Source: Burkholderia sp. USMB20
GTDB taxonomy: Bacteria > Pseudomonadota > Gammaproteobacteria > Burkholderiales > Burkholderiaceae
Length of the DNA: 64,000 bases
Assembly: GCF_000949135.2 (NCBI RefSeq)
Contig: NZ_JTAN02000019.1
Span: 248,001 to 312,000, forward strand
Direction of reading: 5' to 3'
The first letter of the stretch is position 1, and every line of letters begins with the position of its first letter. A program made the translations under genes and the position numbers. Below, one piece after another: positions 19,540 to 28,042 of this stretch. The notes beneath the pieces were generated by a model. That model did not search any database and had not been told where the DNA came from. It saw nothing but the letters and a program-made list of their open reading frames with translations.

Positions 19540-19643
19540 GGAATGCCTCGTCGAATACGGAAATGCGGGAATTCGGGATGGCGCCGCCCGCGGGGCGTCG
19601 CCGATTCGGATTCACTTATATCCGACGATTACCGGGTTTCCCC

Positions 19644-19657
19644 TTGATCTGGGTCAC
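19644..19657. promoter_or_regulatory. FNR/ANR-like palindrome upstream of the efflux operon
   Basis: TTGAT-CTGG-GTCAC has two mismatches to the dyad. It is centred 111 bases before ATG 19539, the same distance as the perfect box before 12872. The rest of 19540-19982 (about 440 bases) has no supported gene; it holds the divergent promoters of the efflux operon and the amino-acid importer. Confidence 0.5.
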
Positions 19658-19982
19658 TTGGGCGGGGATGCGTTTCGAGGGGCTGCTCGCTTGACGCGCG
19701 TGCCCGATCAATGCCCAGGAACCGGCATGCGCCCCATGCACCGGCCCCGCTTCGCGGAATGAACCGGTTAGGTAATTTGGTGCGCCGGCGCGCGCTGCGA
19801 GGGCAGCCGCTGGCGCCGGTGCCGGCCCACGCACCGAAATGGGGAATGCGGTGCGCCGGAATTTCCGTCGACTGCCGGTAAGGCAAGCGTTTCACGGCGG
19901 TGGCCCGGTTTTTGCTGGAGTACCCGCGGCCGCGCAACGGTTGCGCGCTGCCCGACGACATACCAGACAAGGAAGATTCACC

Positions 19983-20789
19983 GTGAGCCCGACGACTCGA
20001 CCGTTCCCCCGACGCACCTGGCTGGCTGCGCTGATCGCCGCCCCCGTGATGGCGCTGTTCGCCGCTGCGCCGGCGCATGCCGACGCGCTCGACACCATCG
20101 CGAAAAACGGCGCGCTGCGCGTCGCGGTGCCCGAAGACTATCCGCCGTTCGGCTCGGTCGGCACGGACATGCAGCCGCAGGGCTACGACATCGACATGGC
20201 CGAACTCCTCGCCAAGTCGCTCGGCGTGAAACTGAAGCTCGTGCCCGTGAACAGTGCGAACCGGATTCCGTACCTGACGACCAACAAGGTCGACATGGTG
20301 ATCTCGTCGCTCGGCAGGACACCTGAGCGCGAGAAGGTCATCGACTTCTCGAGCGCGTACGCACCGTATTTCCAGGGCGTGTTCGGGCCGGCCGACGTGA
20401 AGGTGAGCGCGCCCGCCGACCTGAACGGCAAGACGGTCGGCGCCACCCGCGGCGCGCTCGAGGAGATCGCGCTGTCGCAGCTCGCGCCGAACGCGACGAT
20501 CAAGCGCTTCGAGGACAACAACGCGACGATCCAGGCGTTCCTGTCGGGGCAGGTGCAATTGATCGCGGCCGGCAACATCGTCGCGGCGGCGATTCTCGCG
20601 AAGAATCCGCCGCGCCGGCCCGAGGTCAAGTTCGTGATCAAGAATTCGCCGTGCTTCGTCGGCGTCAACAAGAACGAACCGCGCCTGCTCGCGAAGATCG
20701 ACGACACGATCGCCCATGCGAAGCAGGACGGCACGCTGGGCGCGATGTCGAAGAAGTGGCTCGGCCAGCCGTTGCCGGCCGGACTGTGA
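19983..20789 (+). CDS. amino-acid ABC transporter substrate-binding protein (family 3)
   Basis: 268 residues from GTG 19983, chosen because AAGGA lies nine bases upstream and the protein then opens with a clean signal peptide (RRTWLAALIAAPVMALFAAAPAHA, cleaved near residue 32-34). The SBP_bac_3 fold shows the GALRVAVPEDYPPFG entry and the DMVISSLGRTPEREKVIDFS signature. It binds a polar amino acid in the periplasm and delivers it to the two permeases and ATPase that follow. The ligand is not predictable here. Confidence 0.92.
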   Translation: MSPTTRPFPRRTWLAALIAAPVMALFAAAPAHADALDTIAKNGALRVAVPEDYPPFGSVGTDMQPQGYDIDMAELLAKSLGVKLKLVPVNSANRIPYLTTNKVDMVISSLGRTPEREKVIDFSSAYAPYFQGVFGPADVKVSAPADLNGKTVGATRGALEEIALSQLAPNATIKRFEDNNATIQAFLSGQVQLIAAGNIVAAAILAKNPPRRPEVKFVIKNSPCFVGVNKNEPRLLAKIDDTIAHAKQDGTLGAMSKKWLGQPLPAGL

Positions 20790-20878
20790 CGAATCGCAGT
20801 GTCGCCTGATACATCGCCGCGGCCGGCATCGCCGGCGCGGCGGGTGTCGTTGTCCGAACCCGAATTTACTCCATCGTC

Positions 20879-21565
20879 ATGAGCTACCAGCTTCAATTCG
20901 GCGAGCTCGCCGAATACGCCGGCGTGTTCGCGAGCGGCGCGGCGATCACGCTCGCGCTCACCGCGGTCGCGACCGTGCTCGGCGTGGCGCTCGGCGTGCT
21001 CGGCGCGGCCGCGTACAGCGCCGACGCGCGCGCGGCCGTGCGGCTGCGCCCGCTGATCGGCGCGTACGTCGAGGCGATCCGCAACACGCCGTTCGTCGTC
21101 CAGCTGTTCTTCATCTTCTTCGGCTTGCCCGCGCTCGGCGTGCACATCGACGAATACACGGCCGCGATCCTCGCGATGACGCTCAATCTCGGCGCGTACT
21201 CGGTCGAGATCGTGCGCGCGGGCGTCGCCGCCGTCCCGAAAGGGCATCTGGAGGCGGCGTCCGCGCTTGCGATGTCGCGCGCGCAGATGCTGCGCCACGT
21301 CGTGCTGCCGCAGGCGCTCGCCAAGGTGTTTCCGGCGCTGTCGAGCCAGATCGTGATCACGATGCTCGGCTCGGCGGTCGTGTCGCAGATCTCGGTGGCC
21401 GACCTGACCTATGCGGCCGGCTACATTCAGTCGCGCAACTTCCGCGCGTTCGAGACGTACTTCGTCATCGCGCTCGCGTATCTGGCGATGGCGCTGCTGC
21501 TGCGTGCCACGCTCGGCTCGATGGGGCGCCGCCTGTTCTCCCGTCGCGTGCGAGGTGCGCGATGA
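20879..21565 (+). CDS. amino-acid ABC transporter permease
   Basis: 228 residues, HisM/GlnP type. It has five membrane segments and the EAIRNTPFVVQLFF and EAASALAMSRAQMLRHVVLPQA coupling motifs (EAA loop). It follows the binding protein by 89 bases, and its stop overlaps the next permease start (ATGATCGAC), so the two permeases are made in step. Confidence 0.93.
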   Translation: MSYQLQFGELAEYAGVFASGAAITLALTAVATVLGVALGVLGAAAYSADARAAVRLRPLIGAYVEAIRNTPFVVQLFFIFFGLPALGVHIDEYTAAILAMTLNLGAYSVEIVRAGVAAVPKGHLEAASALAMSRAQMLRHVVLPQALAKVFPALSSQIVITMLGSAVVSQISVADLTYAAGYIQSRNFRAFETYFVIALAYLAMALLLRATLGSMGRRLFSRRVRGAR

Positions 21566-22212
21566 TCGACTTCACGTTCGGGCAGATTCTCGCGAACCTG
21601 CTGCTGGCCGCGCGCTGGACGATCGTACTGTCGATCGTGTCGTTCCTGTCCGGCGGCCTCGTCGGCCTCGGGCTGCTCGTGATGCGCGTGTCGAGCTCCA
21701 CGCTGCTGCGCGGCATCGCGAAGCTGTACATCGAGATATTCCAGGGCACTCCGTTGCTGATGCAACTGTTCATCGTGTTCTTCGGCCTGCCGCTCGTCGG
21801 GCTCGACGTGCCGCCGTGGATCGCGGCCACCGCAGGGCTCACGTTCTTCACCAGCGCGTATCTCGCGGAGATCTGGCGCGGCTGCGTCGAGGCGGTGCCG
21901 AAAGGGCAGTGGGAGGCGTCGGCGAGCCTGGCCATGAGCTACGTCGAGCAGTTGCGTCACGTGATCCTGCCGCAGGCCGCGCGCATCGCGATCGCACCGA
22001 CGGTCGGCTTCGGCGTGCAGGCCGTGAAGGATACGGCACTCGTGTCGATCATCGGCTTCACCGAGCTGACGAAGGTCGGCATCGCGATCTCGAACGCGAC
22101 GTTCCGGCCGTTCGTCGTGTACGGCCTCGTCGCGCTGATCTATTTCGCGCTCTGTTATCCGCTTACCCGTTATGCGCGCACGTTGCAAAGGAGATGGCAT
22201 GCCGCTCGTTGA
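21562..22212 (+). CDS. amino-acid ABC transporter permease
   Basis: 216 residues from ATG 21562. A second HisM/GlnP-type permease with EIFQGTPLLMQLF and EASASLAMSYVEQLRHVILPQA. It likely forms a heterodimer with the preceding permease. The last 14 bases overlap the ATPase gene, whose AAGGAG ribosome site lies within this gene. Confidence 0.93.
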   Translation: MIDFTFGQILANLLLAARWTIVLSIVSFLSGGLVGLGLLVMRVSSSTLLRGIAKLYIEIFQGTPLLMQLFIVFFGLPLVGLDVPPWIAATAGLTFFTSAYLAEIWRGCVEAVPKGQWEASASLAMSYVEQLRHVILPQAARIAIAPTVGFGVQAVKDTALVSIIGFTELTKVGIAISNATFRPFVVYGLVALIYFALCYPLTRYARTLQRRWHAAR

Positions 22213-22948
22213 AACCCGTGGTCTCGAAAAGAACTTCGGCACCCATCATGTGCTCAAGGGCATCGATTTCTCCGTCGAGCGCGGGCAGGTCGTCTCGATC
22301 ATCGGCCGCAGCGGCTCGGGCAAGAGCACGCTGCTGCGCACGCTCAACGGACTCGAGAGCATCGACGCGGGCACGATCTCGATCGACGGCGAACGCGTCG
22401 ATGCGCGGCACGCGGACCTGCGTGCGCTGCGGCTGAAGGTCGGGATGGTGTTCCAGCAGTACAACTTGTTTCCGCACCTGAGCGCCGGGCAGAACGTGAT
22501 GCTCGCGCAGTCGGTCGTGAAAAAGTCGCATCGCCAGCAGGCGCGCGCGATCGCGGAACTGATGCTCGAGCGCGTCGGCCTCGGCGACAAGTTCGACGCG
22601 TTTCCGGAACAGCTGTCGGGCGGCCAGCAGCAGCGCGTCGCGATCGCGCGTGCGCTCGCGATGAAGCCGAGCGTGCTGCTGTGCGACGAAATCACGTCCG
22701 CGCTCGATCCCGAGCTCGTCGGCGAGGTGCTGGGCGTCGTCGCGCAGCTTGCGCGCGAGGACATGACGCTGATCATGGTCACGCACGAGATGAACTTCGC
22801 GCGTGCGGTGAGCGACCGGATCGTGTTCATGCATCAGGGCAGGGTGTGGGAGAGCGGGACGGCCGAAGAGATTTTCGAGCGGCCGCAGACGGTGGAGCTG
22901 ACGCGGTTCCTGGGCAGCGTCCGGAACACGGAAGCGGTTGCGCGCTGA
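22199..22948 (+). CDS. amino-acid ABC transporter ATP-binding protein
   Basis: 249 residues from ATG 22199, with AAGGAG seven bases upstream. GlnQ/HisP type: Walker [11 protein letters not shown]-loop [12 protein letters not shown], signature [15 protein letters not shown] and Walker [14 protein letters not shown] (Cys-Asp-Glu in place of the usual Phe-Asp-Glu). It energises the importer 19983-22212 from the cytoplasmic face. Confidence 0.94.
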   Translation: MPLVETRGLEKNFGTHHVLKGIDFSVERGQVVSIIGRSGSGKSTLLRTLNGLESIDAGTISIDGERVDARHADLRALRLKVGMVFQQYNLFPHLSAGQNVMLAQSVVKKSHRQQARAIAELMLERVGLGDKFDAFPEQLSGGQQQRVAIARALAMKPSVLLCDEITSALDPELVGEVLGVVAQLAREDMTLIMVTHEMNFARAVSDRIVFMHQGRVWESGTAEEIFERPQTVELTRFLGSVRNTEAVAR

Positions 22949-23048
22949 TTCGCGACGCCCGCGGGGTGCTGACACGGTCGCCCCGATCGTCGACAATCCG
23001 GCTCGTGCGCCGCGCCCGCGTGTGCCAAGCCAGCCGAGAGAGTCTTCC

Positions 23049-23570
23049 ATGTCCGTAATATCCGTCAGGACCGCCCACCTCGACGATGCGCAGGCGATCG
23101 CCGATTTTCACGTCAAGGTCTGGCGGCATACCTATCGCGATCTCGCGCCGGCGCAGGCGCACGCCGTCCTCGACGAGCGCCATCGCGGCAGGACATGGCG
23201 GGAAAAGCTGGCGTCGAACGAGCGCGACCAGCTGGTGCTCGTGGCGGAAACGGACGGCACGATCGTCGGCATCGGCGCGCCGTCGGAGCCGATCTTCGGC
23301 GGCCGTGGCGAGATCAAGTTCCTGTACGTCGATCCCGGGTTCAAGCGTCGCGGCATCGGCCGCACGCTGCTCGCCCGGCTCGCAACGCATCTGCAAACGA
23401 TGCGGTACCAGGGCGCGGCGTTGAGCGTCGTCAAGGGAAACGACGCCGCGATCGCCTTTTACGCGTCGTTGAACGGCCGGCTGGCCGGCGAGTACGTCGA
23501 CGCGGGGCCGATCTGGCGATCGCAGAACATCGTGATGGTGTGGGACGACCTGACGAGTCTCGTTTCCTGA
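23049..23570 (+). CDS. GNAT family N-acetyltransferase
   Basis: 173 residues from ATG 23049. The GNAT acetyl-CoA site is clear: EIKFLYVDPGFKRRGIGRTLL gives the V-x-P-x-x-R-x-x-G-I/L-G signature, followed by a late strand and NDAAIAFYASLNG. It lies 100 bases after the ABC ATPase, possibly in the same transcript. Substrate unknown; such enzymes may modify an amine, a peptide N-terminus or a small toxin. Confidence 0.88.
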   Translation: MSVISVRTAHLDDAQAIADFHVKVWRHTYRDLAPAQAHAVLDERHRGRTWREKLASNERDQLVLVAETDGTIVGIGAPSEPIFGGRGEIKFLYVDPGFKRRGIGRTLLARLATHLQTMRYQGAALSVVKGNDAAIAFYASLNGRLAGEYVDAGPIWRSQNIVMVWDDLTSLVS

Positions 23571-23603
23571 CTTCCCGCCTCGTCGCAAACACGTGCGCGC
23601 ATC

Positions 23604-23690
23604 ACGGCGCTGCTGGCGAAGTTTCAGGCGCTGGCGGGCATGGCGCTCGAGCAGCGTGCGCAGATCGATGCATTGAGCGACACGTGCCTG
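23604..23690 (+). pseudogene. short remnant resembling the N-terminus of an IS66-type transposase
   Basis: One frame reads ITALLAKFQALAGMALEQRAQIDALS, a helical segment like the coiled-coil start of IS66 TnpC proteins. It has no start or ribosome site, and the frame loses this character after about 30 codons. The assignment rests on my recollection of the family and is weak. Confidence 0.25.
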
Positions 23691-23727
23691 TCTAGAGCGA
23701 CGAGAAGCGGCAAGGGCGGCGGGAGCG

Positions 23728-24672
23728 TCACCGACCGACGGAATGGCGTTGTTGGTCGTGATACTCGTCATGGCTCCAGACGATGCGCTCCATCAATGTG
23801 ACGAACGCATCGCGTTCTGCATCGTCGAGCCCGTGCAGCATTCGTTCGTTCGAGCGTTCGGTCGCTTCGAACAACGTTGCATACAGCGCGTCGCCGGCCG
23901 CCGTCAGGTACAACACCTTCGCACGGCGATCGGAAGGGCTCGGCTCCCGCACGATCAAGCCTTTCAGTTCCAGGCGTTCGAGCACACCGGATAGCGTGTT
24001 GCGGTCGAAACCGATGGTTTGCGACAACGTGATCTGGTCGATGCCGGGGCATGCAAGCACGGACACCAATGCCCCAAACTGAACGGGCGTGATGTCATGG
24101 CCGTCGGTTTCCTCGAGAAAGACCGTCACGGCGAACTGCTGAAGGCGCCGCATCAAATAGAGAGGGCGGTTGAGCAGCGCTGCGGCGAGGGAAGGGTCGG
24201 AATTGGATCGCGCCATCGGCACGCGCGACGCTTCGTTCGTATCGCGTATGACACGGGCCAGCATGGCAGCGAAACCTTTGCGGTCGCGTGCGGGCAGTGC
24301 GTCGAGCATCCGGGCGTCAGCGCGATCTGCGCAGATCACCAATTTTTGATACAAGGCCAGACCGGAGCCCGTAGGCCGGATGAGCTTCGCGCGGCGATCG
24401 TTCTCGTCGGTTTTGCGGGCGATCAGCTTTTTGCTTTCGAGGCGCGTGAGCACGCCCGAGACCGTAGAGCGGTCAAAACCCGTCGCGGACGTGATGCCAA
24501 GCTGATCGGTGCCCGGTGACACGACGACGGCCGTCAGCACACAAAACTGATCGAACGTTGCGTCGAGTCCGTCGGCTTCTTCAAGAAACAATCGTGTGGC
24601 GAGCGTTTGCAGCCGGCGAATCAGGTGCCCCGGCTTCTTGTGCAGAACTTCTGCGAGTGTCTTCTGTGGCAT
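23728..24672 (-). CDS. tandem-duplicated MarR-family regulator
   Basis: 314 residues, about twice the length of a normal MarR protein. Residues about 15-150 and 165-305 are two homologous winged-helix units. The first has GITSATGFDRSTVSGVLTRLE and the second LSQTIGFDRNTLSGVLERLE as recognition helices, each followed by a D-R-R-A-K wing. MarR proteins normally act as homodimers, so this chain is likely a single-chain pseudo-dimer. It is transcribed with the upstream dehydrogenase gene and away from the catabolic operon it probably controls. Confidence 0.88.
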   Translation of the reverse strand: MPQKTLAEVLHKKPGHLIRRLQTLATRLFLEEADGLDATFDQFCVLTAVVVSPGTDQLGITSATGFDRSTVSGVLTRLESKKLIARKTDENDRRAKLIRPTGSGLALYQKLVICADRADARMLDALPARDRKGFAAMLARVIRDTNEASRVPMARSNSDPSLAAALLNRPLYLMRRLQQFAVTVFLEETDGHDITPVQFGALVSVLACPGIDQITLSQTIGFDRNTLSGVLERLELKGLIVREPSPSDRRAKVLYLTAAGDALYATLFEATERSNERMLHGLDDAERDAFVTLMERIVWSHDEYHDQQRHSVGR

Positions 24673-24826
24673 GAAGCGGACGGCGCTGCATGAATTTGAA
24701 CCGGCCGATCATAGCATGGCGGCTTCGATGCGACGTCCTGTGATCAATTCGGGGCGAGAGCGCATCGAGATGATGGCCGTAATCGTGCCATATTGCCGGT
24801 CAGCTTCCGTCGGCCAGTCGAACACC

Positions 24827-25858
24827 TCACGCGTGGGCGATCATGTAAGCGTCGTCGATCAGCCGGACCGCCTTCAGGCAGTCGGCCACGCCGACGGGCG
24901 GCGGACGCCCATCGCGCCACGCAGACAGAATATCCGCCAGCGTACGTGAAGCAGGATTCTCGGACGGAAGGTCGACAAAATTCTCCTCGCCGTCCGCAGT
25001 GACGATTCGGATATTGCCGTCCTTCGCCATCAGCAACGCGTCGCGCCCCGCAATCTTCCATTCTCCGTCTGCGCCATCGAGCAACTTGTCGCGACCGGCG
25101 CCGGGTGCGGCGCCTTCGGTCGTGCGGCGCGGATAGGTATTGCCGACCTCGATCGTGCCGCAAATACCGTCGGGCGTGCGCAGCAGGACGGTTGCGTAGT
25201 CCTCGACTGGCGTGTCCAGCGCGCGATGACCGATCTGTGCGCCGGTTACGTGCGCCGTGCCTCCCGTCAGCGACAGAAAGATGTCGAGGCCGTGCATGCC
25301 CAGATTACGCAAGCAACCGCCGCCCGACGCGGCCGGATCCAGCATCCACGGACAGTCCCATGCCGGATAGCGCGCCGACGTGAAACGGTTGGTTCGAATG
25401 TACAAGTGGGACAGGGGGCCGAACTGTCCGTTCTCGAGCATTCGGCGTGCGTGGCGGGCAAATGCCGACAGCCGCTGCGGCATCGGGACGGCAACGAAAG
25501 CGCCCGTCGCCCGTACCCTGGCAGCGATCGACTCGACCTCGGCGGCATTCAACCCCATCGGCTTCTCCATCACGAACGGAAGACCGCGATCGAGCAGATC
25601 ATGCGCGATTCGAGCCATTCGGTCATGGCGTCCGAGTGCGACCACGAAGTCGGGCTGCAGCGTGTCGAGCATCCGGGCCGCGGCCTCGAACGCTGGCGGA
25701 TTCCCGACTTCGGCGGCTCGCCTTCGTGCAACGTCAAGTCGATCGTCCTGCACGCCGACCAGTTCGACGCCAGGCATGCATGCCAGGTGGCGTAGATAGG
25801 CGGCGTCATAAATCGAATGCCAATGGCTCACACCCAGCGCAGCAATACGAATAGTCAT
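24827..25858 (-). CDS. Gfo/Idh/MocA family oxidoreductase
   Basis: 343 residues from ATG 25858 (MTIRIAALGVSHWH), chosen over the upstream extension because that part lacks domain sequence. An N-terminal Rossmann fold is followed by the conserved EKPMGLNAAEVE lysine motif near residue 97 and GGGCLRNLGMHGLD, which carries the family's Asp/His pair. Pht4, the dihydrodiol dehydrogenase of phthalate degradation, belongs to this family. With a Pht5-like decarboxylase at 29236 a similar role is possible, but sugar or inositol dehydrogenase is an alternative. Confidence 0.85.
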   Translation of the reverse strand: MTIRIAALGVSHWHSIYDAAYLRHLACMPGVELVGVQDDRLDVARRRAAEVGNPPAFEAAARMLDTLQPDFVVALGRHDRMARIAHDLLDRGLPFVMEKPMGLNAAEVESIAARVRATGAFVAVPMPQRLSAFARHARRMLENGQFGPLSHLYIRTNRFTSARYPAWDCPWMLDPAASGGGCLRNLGMHGLDIFLSLTGGTAHVTGAQIGHRALDTPVEDYATVLLRTPDGICGTIEVGNTYPRRTTEGAAPGAGRDKLLDGADGEWKIAGRDALLMAKDGNIRIVTADGEENFVDLPSENPASRTLADILSAWRDGRPPPVGVADCLKAVRLIDDAYMIAHA

Positions 25859-25975
25859 CTTCCAGGTCTCCTCTTCGATGGCAGGTGAGCGTCGTGCAAA
25901 CGCTTCGCTTGCGCGCGCCACCGGAACGTCAGATCAGCCGGCTCAACTGTAACGGAGTCGTATCGTGATTCCTTG

Positions 25976-26003
25976 TTGACATTGATCCGCCTTGTGATAA
26001 TCT
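25976..26003 (+). promoter_or_regulatory. Sigma-70 promoter for the catabolic operon
   Basis: TTGACA at 25976-25981 and an extended -10 (TGA-TAATCT, hexamer 25998-26003) are 16 bases apart, in a stretch clearly richer in A/T than its surroundings. It reads rightward toward the hydrolase ATG at 26077. Confidence 0.65.
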
Positions 26004-26005
26004 GC

Positions 26006-26054
26006 GTACGTACTATATGGAATAAGCCGAACAGGTGCAAGTCGGCACGTACGT
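26006..26054. promoter_or_regulatory. Paired palindromes, candidate MarR operators
   Basis: GTACGTAC (26006-26013) and ACGTACGT (26047-26054) are perfect 8-base palindromes 41 bases apart, just downstream of the promoter. Their placement would block transcription, as expected for a MarR repressor. Two sites fit a four-headed (tandem) regulator dimer, but that is inference. Confidence 0.45.
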
Positions 26055-26076
26055 CAGACAGATGGAGGAGAGTGAA

Positions 26077-26931
26077 ATGTTTCTGTGTCGTTTCAATCAT
26101 GACCGGCTCGGCGTCGTCGAAAGCGGTCTCGTTTACGATGTGACAGCGGCCCTCGATGTGTTGCCGTCCGAGCGATGGCCGCAGTCGTTTGGCGATGCGC
26201 TGTACCGGCACTGGGATCTCGTGCTCGACGCAATTCGTGATGTCAGGCCGCTCGCTGCCACGGTGCCGGCGGATTCCGTGACCTGGGCCGCGCCGGTCGC
26301 CACGCCGAGCAAGATCGTTTGTGCACCGGTCAATTATCTCGATCACAAGAACGAAGCCGATGCGGACCCCGCAAATTTCTATCGCCATCTGAATAAAATT
26401 CAGGAGGCCGGATTATTTTTGAAGTCGACGAGCGCTTTGGTCGGACCATCCGATGGCGTGCGGTTGCGGCATCTGGATCGTCGAAACGATCACGAAATCG
26501 AACTCGCGGTCGTCATTGGCCGCTCCGCAGATCGTGTGAGCCGCGATGATGCGCTGTCTTATGTCGCGGGCTACGCGATCGGCCTTGACATGACGGTGCG
26601 CGGGCCCGAGGAGCGCTCGTTTCGCAAGTCGGTCGACACGTTTGCGGTCCTCGGGCCCTGGCTGGTGACGGCCGATGAACTGTACGATCCGTCGCGGCTC
26701 GACATTGAGCTGAAAGTCAACGGCGAGTCGCGGCAGCGGGCCAATACGCAAGACCTGATCGTGGACGTGCCGGGGCTGATCGAGATGGCGTCGCGGTTCT
26801 ACACGCTGTTTCCCGGCGATGTCATCCTGACCGGCACACCTGCGGGTGTCGGGCCCGTTGTGCCCGGCGACGTGATCGACGCGTCGATTTCGCGCATCGG
26901 TTCGATGTCCGTCCCGGTCCGTGTGGCTTGA
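26077..26931 (+). CDS. fumarylacetoacetate hydrolase family protein
   Basis: 284 residues from ATG 26077 after GGAGAG; the earlier GTG at 26035 lacks a ribosome site. The FAH fold shows metal ligands in DHEIELAVVIGR and the GLDMTVRG segment, plus the closing LTGTPAGVGPVVPGD motif. Such enzymes hydrolyse fumarylpyruvate, maleylpyruvate or acylpyruvates. Directly upstream of a gentisate-type dioxygenase, its probable job is to cleave the ring-fission product to pyruvate and fumarate or maleate. Confidence 0.9.
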   Translation: MFLCRFNHDRLGVVESGLVYDVTAALDVLPSERWPQSFGDALYRHWDLVLDAIRDVRPLAATVPADSVTWAAPVATPSKIVCAPVNYLDHKNEADADPANFYRHLNKIQEAGLFLKSTSALVGPSDGVRLRHLDRRNDHEIELAVVIGRSADRVSRDDALSYVAGYAIGLDMTVRGPEERSFRKSVDTFAVLGPWLVTADELYDPSRLDIELKVNGESRQRANTQDLIVDVPGLIEMASRFYTLFPGDVILTGTPAGVGPVVPGDVIDASISRIGSMSVPVRVA

Positions 26932-26957
26932 TCGGACCAACGATTCGGATCAAGAAC

Positions 26958-27971
26958 ATGAAACCATACGAAGCACTCCTTGCGCGGATGAACGACTTGC
27001 ACACTGCGCCGCTCTGGGAGTTGTACATGAAAATCGCGAGCCGCGAGCCGCGCCGCACCGACCAGCCGATGCACTGGCGTTGGGATGCGTTGTCCGGCGT
27101 GATCGAGACGGCCGCACGCGAAGTCTCGCTCGAAACAGCGGAGCGCCGCGTCGTGCTGTTCGCGAACCCCGCGTTCGCACCGAAGGTCGTTACGACCACC
27201 AACCTGCAGGCCGGATTCCAGATTCTCGAGCCGGGCGAATCGGCTCGGCCACACCGGCACAGCGCCTCGGCGCTGCGGTTCATCATGTCGAGCAAGGGCG
27301 GCGCCACGCTGGTCAACGGGCAACGTTGCCCGATGGTGCCCGGCGACCTCATCACGAATCCCGCCTGGTGCTGGCATGAACACGTGAATGACACGGACGA
27401 GCGAATCGTCTGGTTCGACGGCCTCGACGTACCGTTTGTCCAGTATCTCGACGGCTTTTTCTTCGAAGAAGCACTTGAGGGCTTCACTCCGCCGCTGGAC
27501 GCGTCGGCGCTTCCGGACGCGTCGCTTGTCGCCGGCGGCTTCGTTCCGGAGCCTACGGGCGCCGCGGTGCCGTTTTCGCCGCTGTACCGCTACGCCGGCG
27601 ACCACATGTCGGCCGCGCTCTCGGCGATGCCGGCCGGGTCGGACGGCACGAAGCGCATGCGTTACGTCAACCCTTTGACGGGTGGCGCGATCATGCCGAC
27701 GCTCGACTGCTACATGCTCGAACTCAGCGGGCATGCGCAGACGCGCGCATCGCGCAGCACGTCGAGTGCGATCTGCCTTGTCGTCGACGGCGAAGGGCGG
27801 TCGACGATCGGCGATACGACGATCGACTGGCGCAAGCACGACGTCTTCACGGTTCCTCATTGGCATTGGGTGACGCACCGGGCGGTCTCGGCTGCCCCCG
27901 CCCGGCTTTTCATGATGACCGACCGGGATCTGCTCTCGAGGCTGCATCTTCTGATCGAGCAGAACGAATAG
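26958..27971 (+). CDS. gentisate 1,2-dioxygenase-like bicupin
   Basis: 337 residues from ATG 26958; a TTG at 26928 overlapping the previous stop is an alternative. It is a double-cupin dioxygenase with the Fe(II) His cluster in PHRHSASALRF near residue 96-106 and WCWHEH near 138. The second cupin has VPHWHWVTHR. The family cleaves gentisate, salicylate or 1-hydroxy-2-naphthoate between C1 and C2. The linked FAH hydrolase fits gentisate-type chemistry. Exact substrate cannot be fixed by sequence alone. Confidence 0.87.
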   Translation: MKPYEALLARMNDLHTAPLWELYMKIASREPRRTDQPMHWRWDALSGVIETAAREVSLETAERRVVLFANPAFAPKVVTTTNLQAGFQILEPGESARPHRHSASALRFIMSSKGGATLVNGQRCPMVPGDLITNPAWCWHEHVNDTDERIVWFDGLDVPFVQYLDGFFFEEALEGFTPPLDASALPDASLVAGGFVPEPTGAAVPFSPLYRYAGDHMSAALSAMPAGSDGTKRMRYVNPLTGGAIMPTLDCYMLELSGHAQTRASRSTSSAICLVVDGEGRSTIGDTTIDWRKHDVFTVPHWHWVTHRAVSAAPARLFMMTDRDLLSRLHLLIEQNE

Positions 27972-28042
27972 CCACACGATGCGCGTTCGCGCATGCCGTC
28001 AACGCCGGAACAGGCGAATACGACAATATCAGGAGACTTTTG

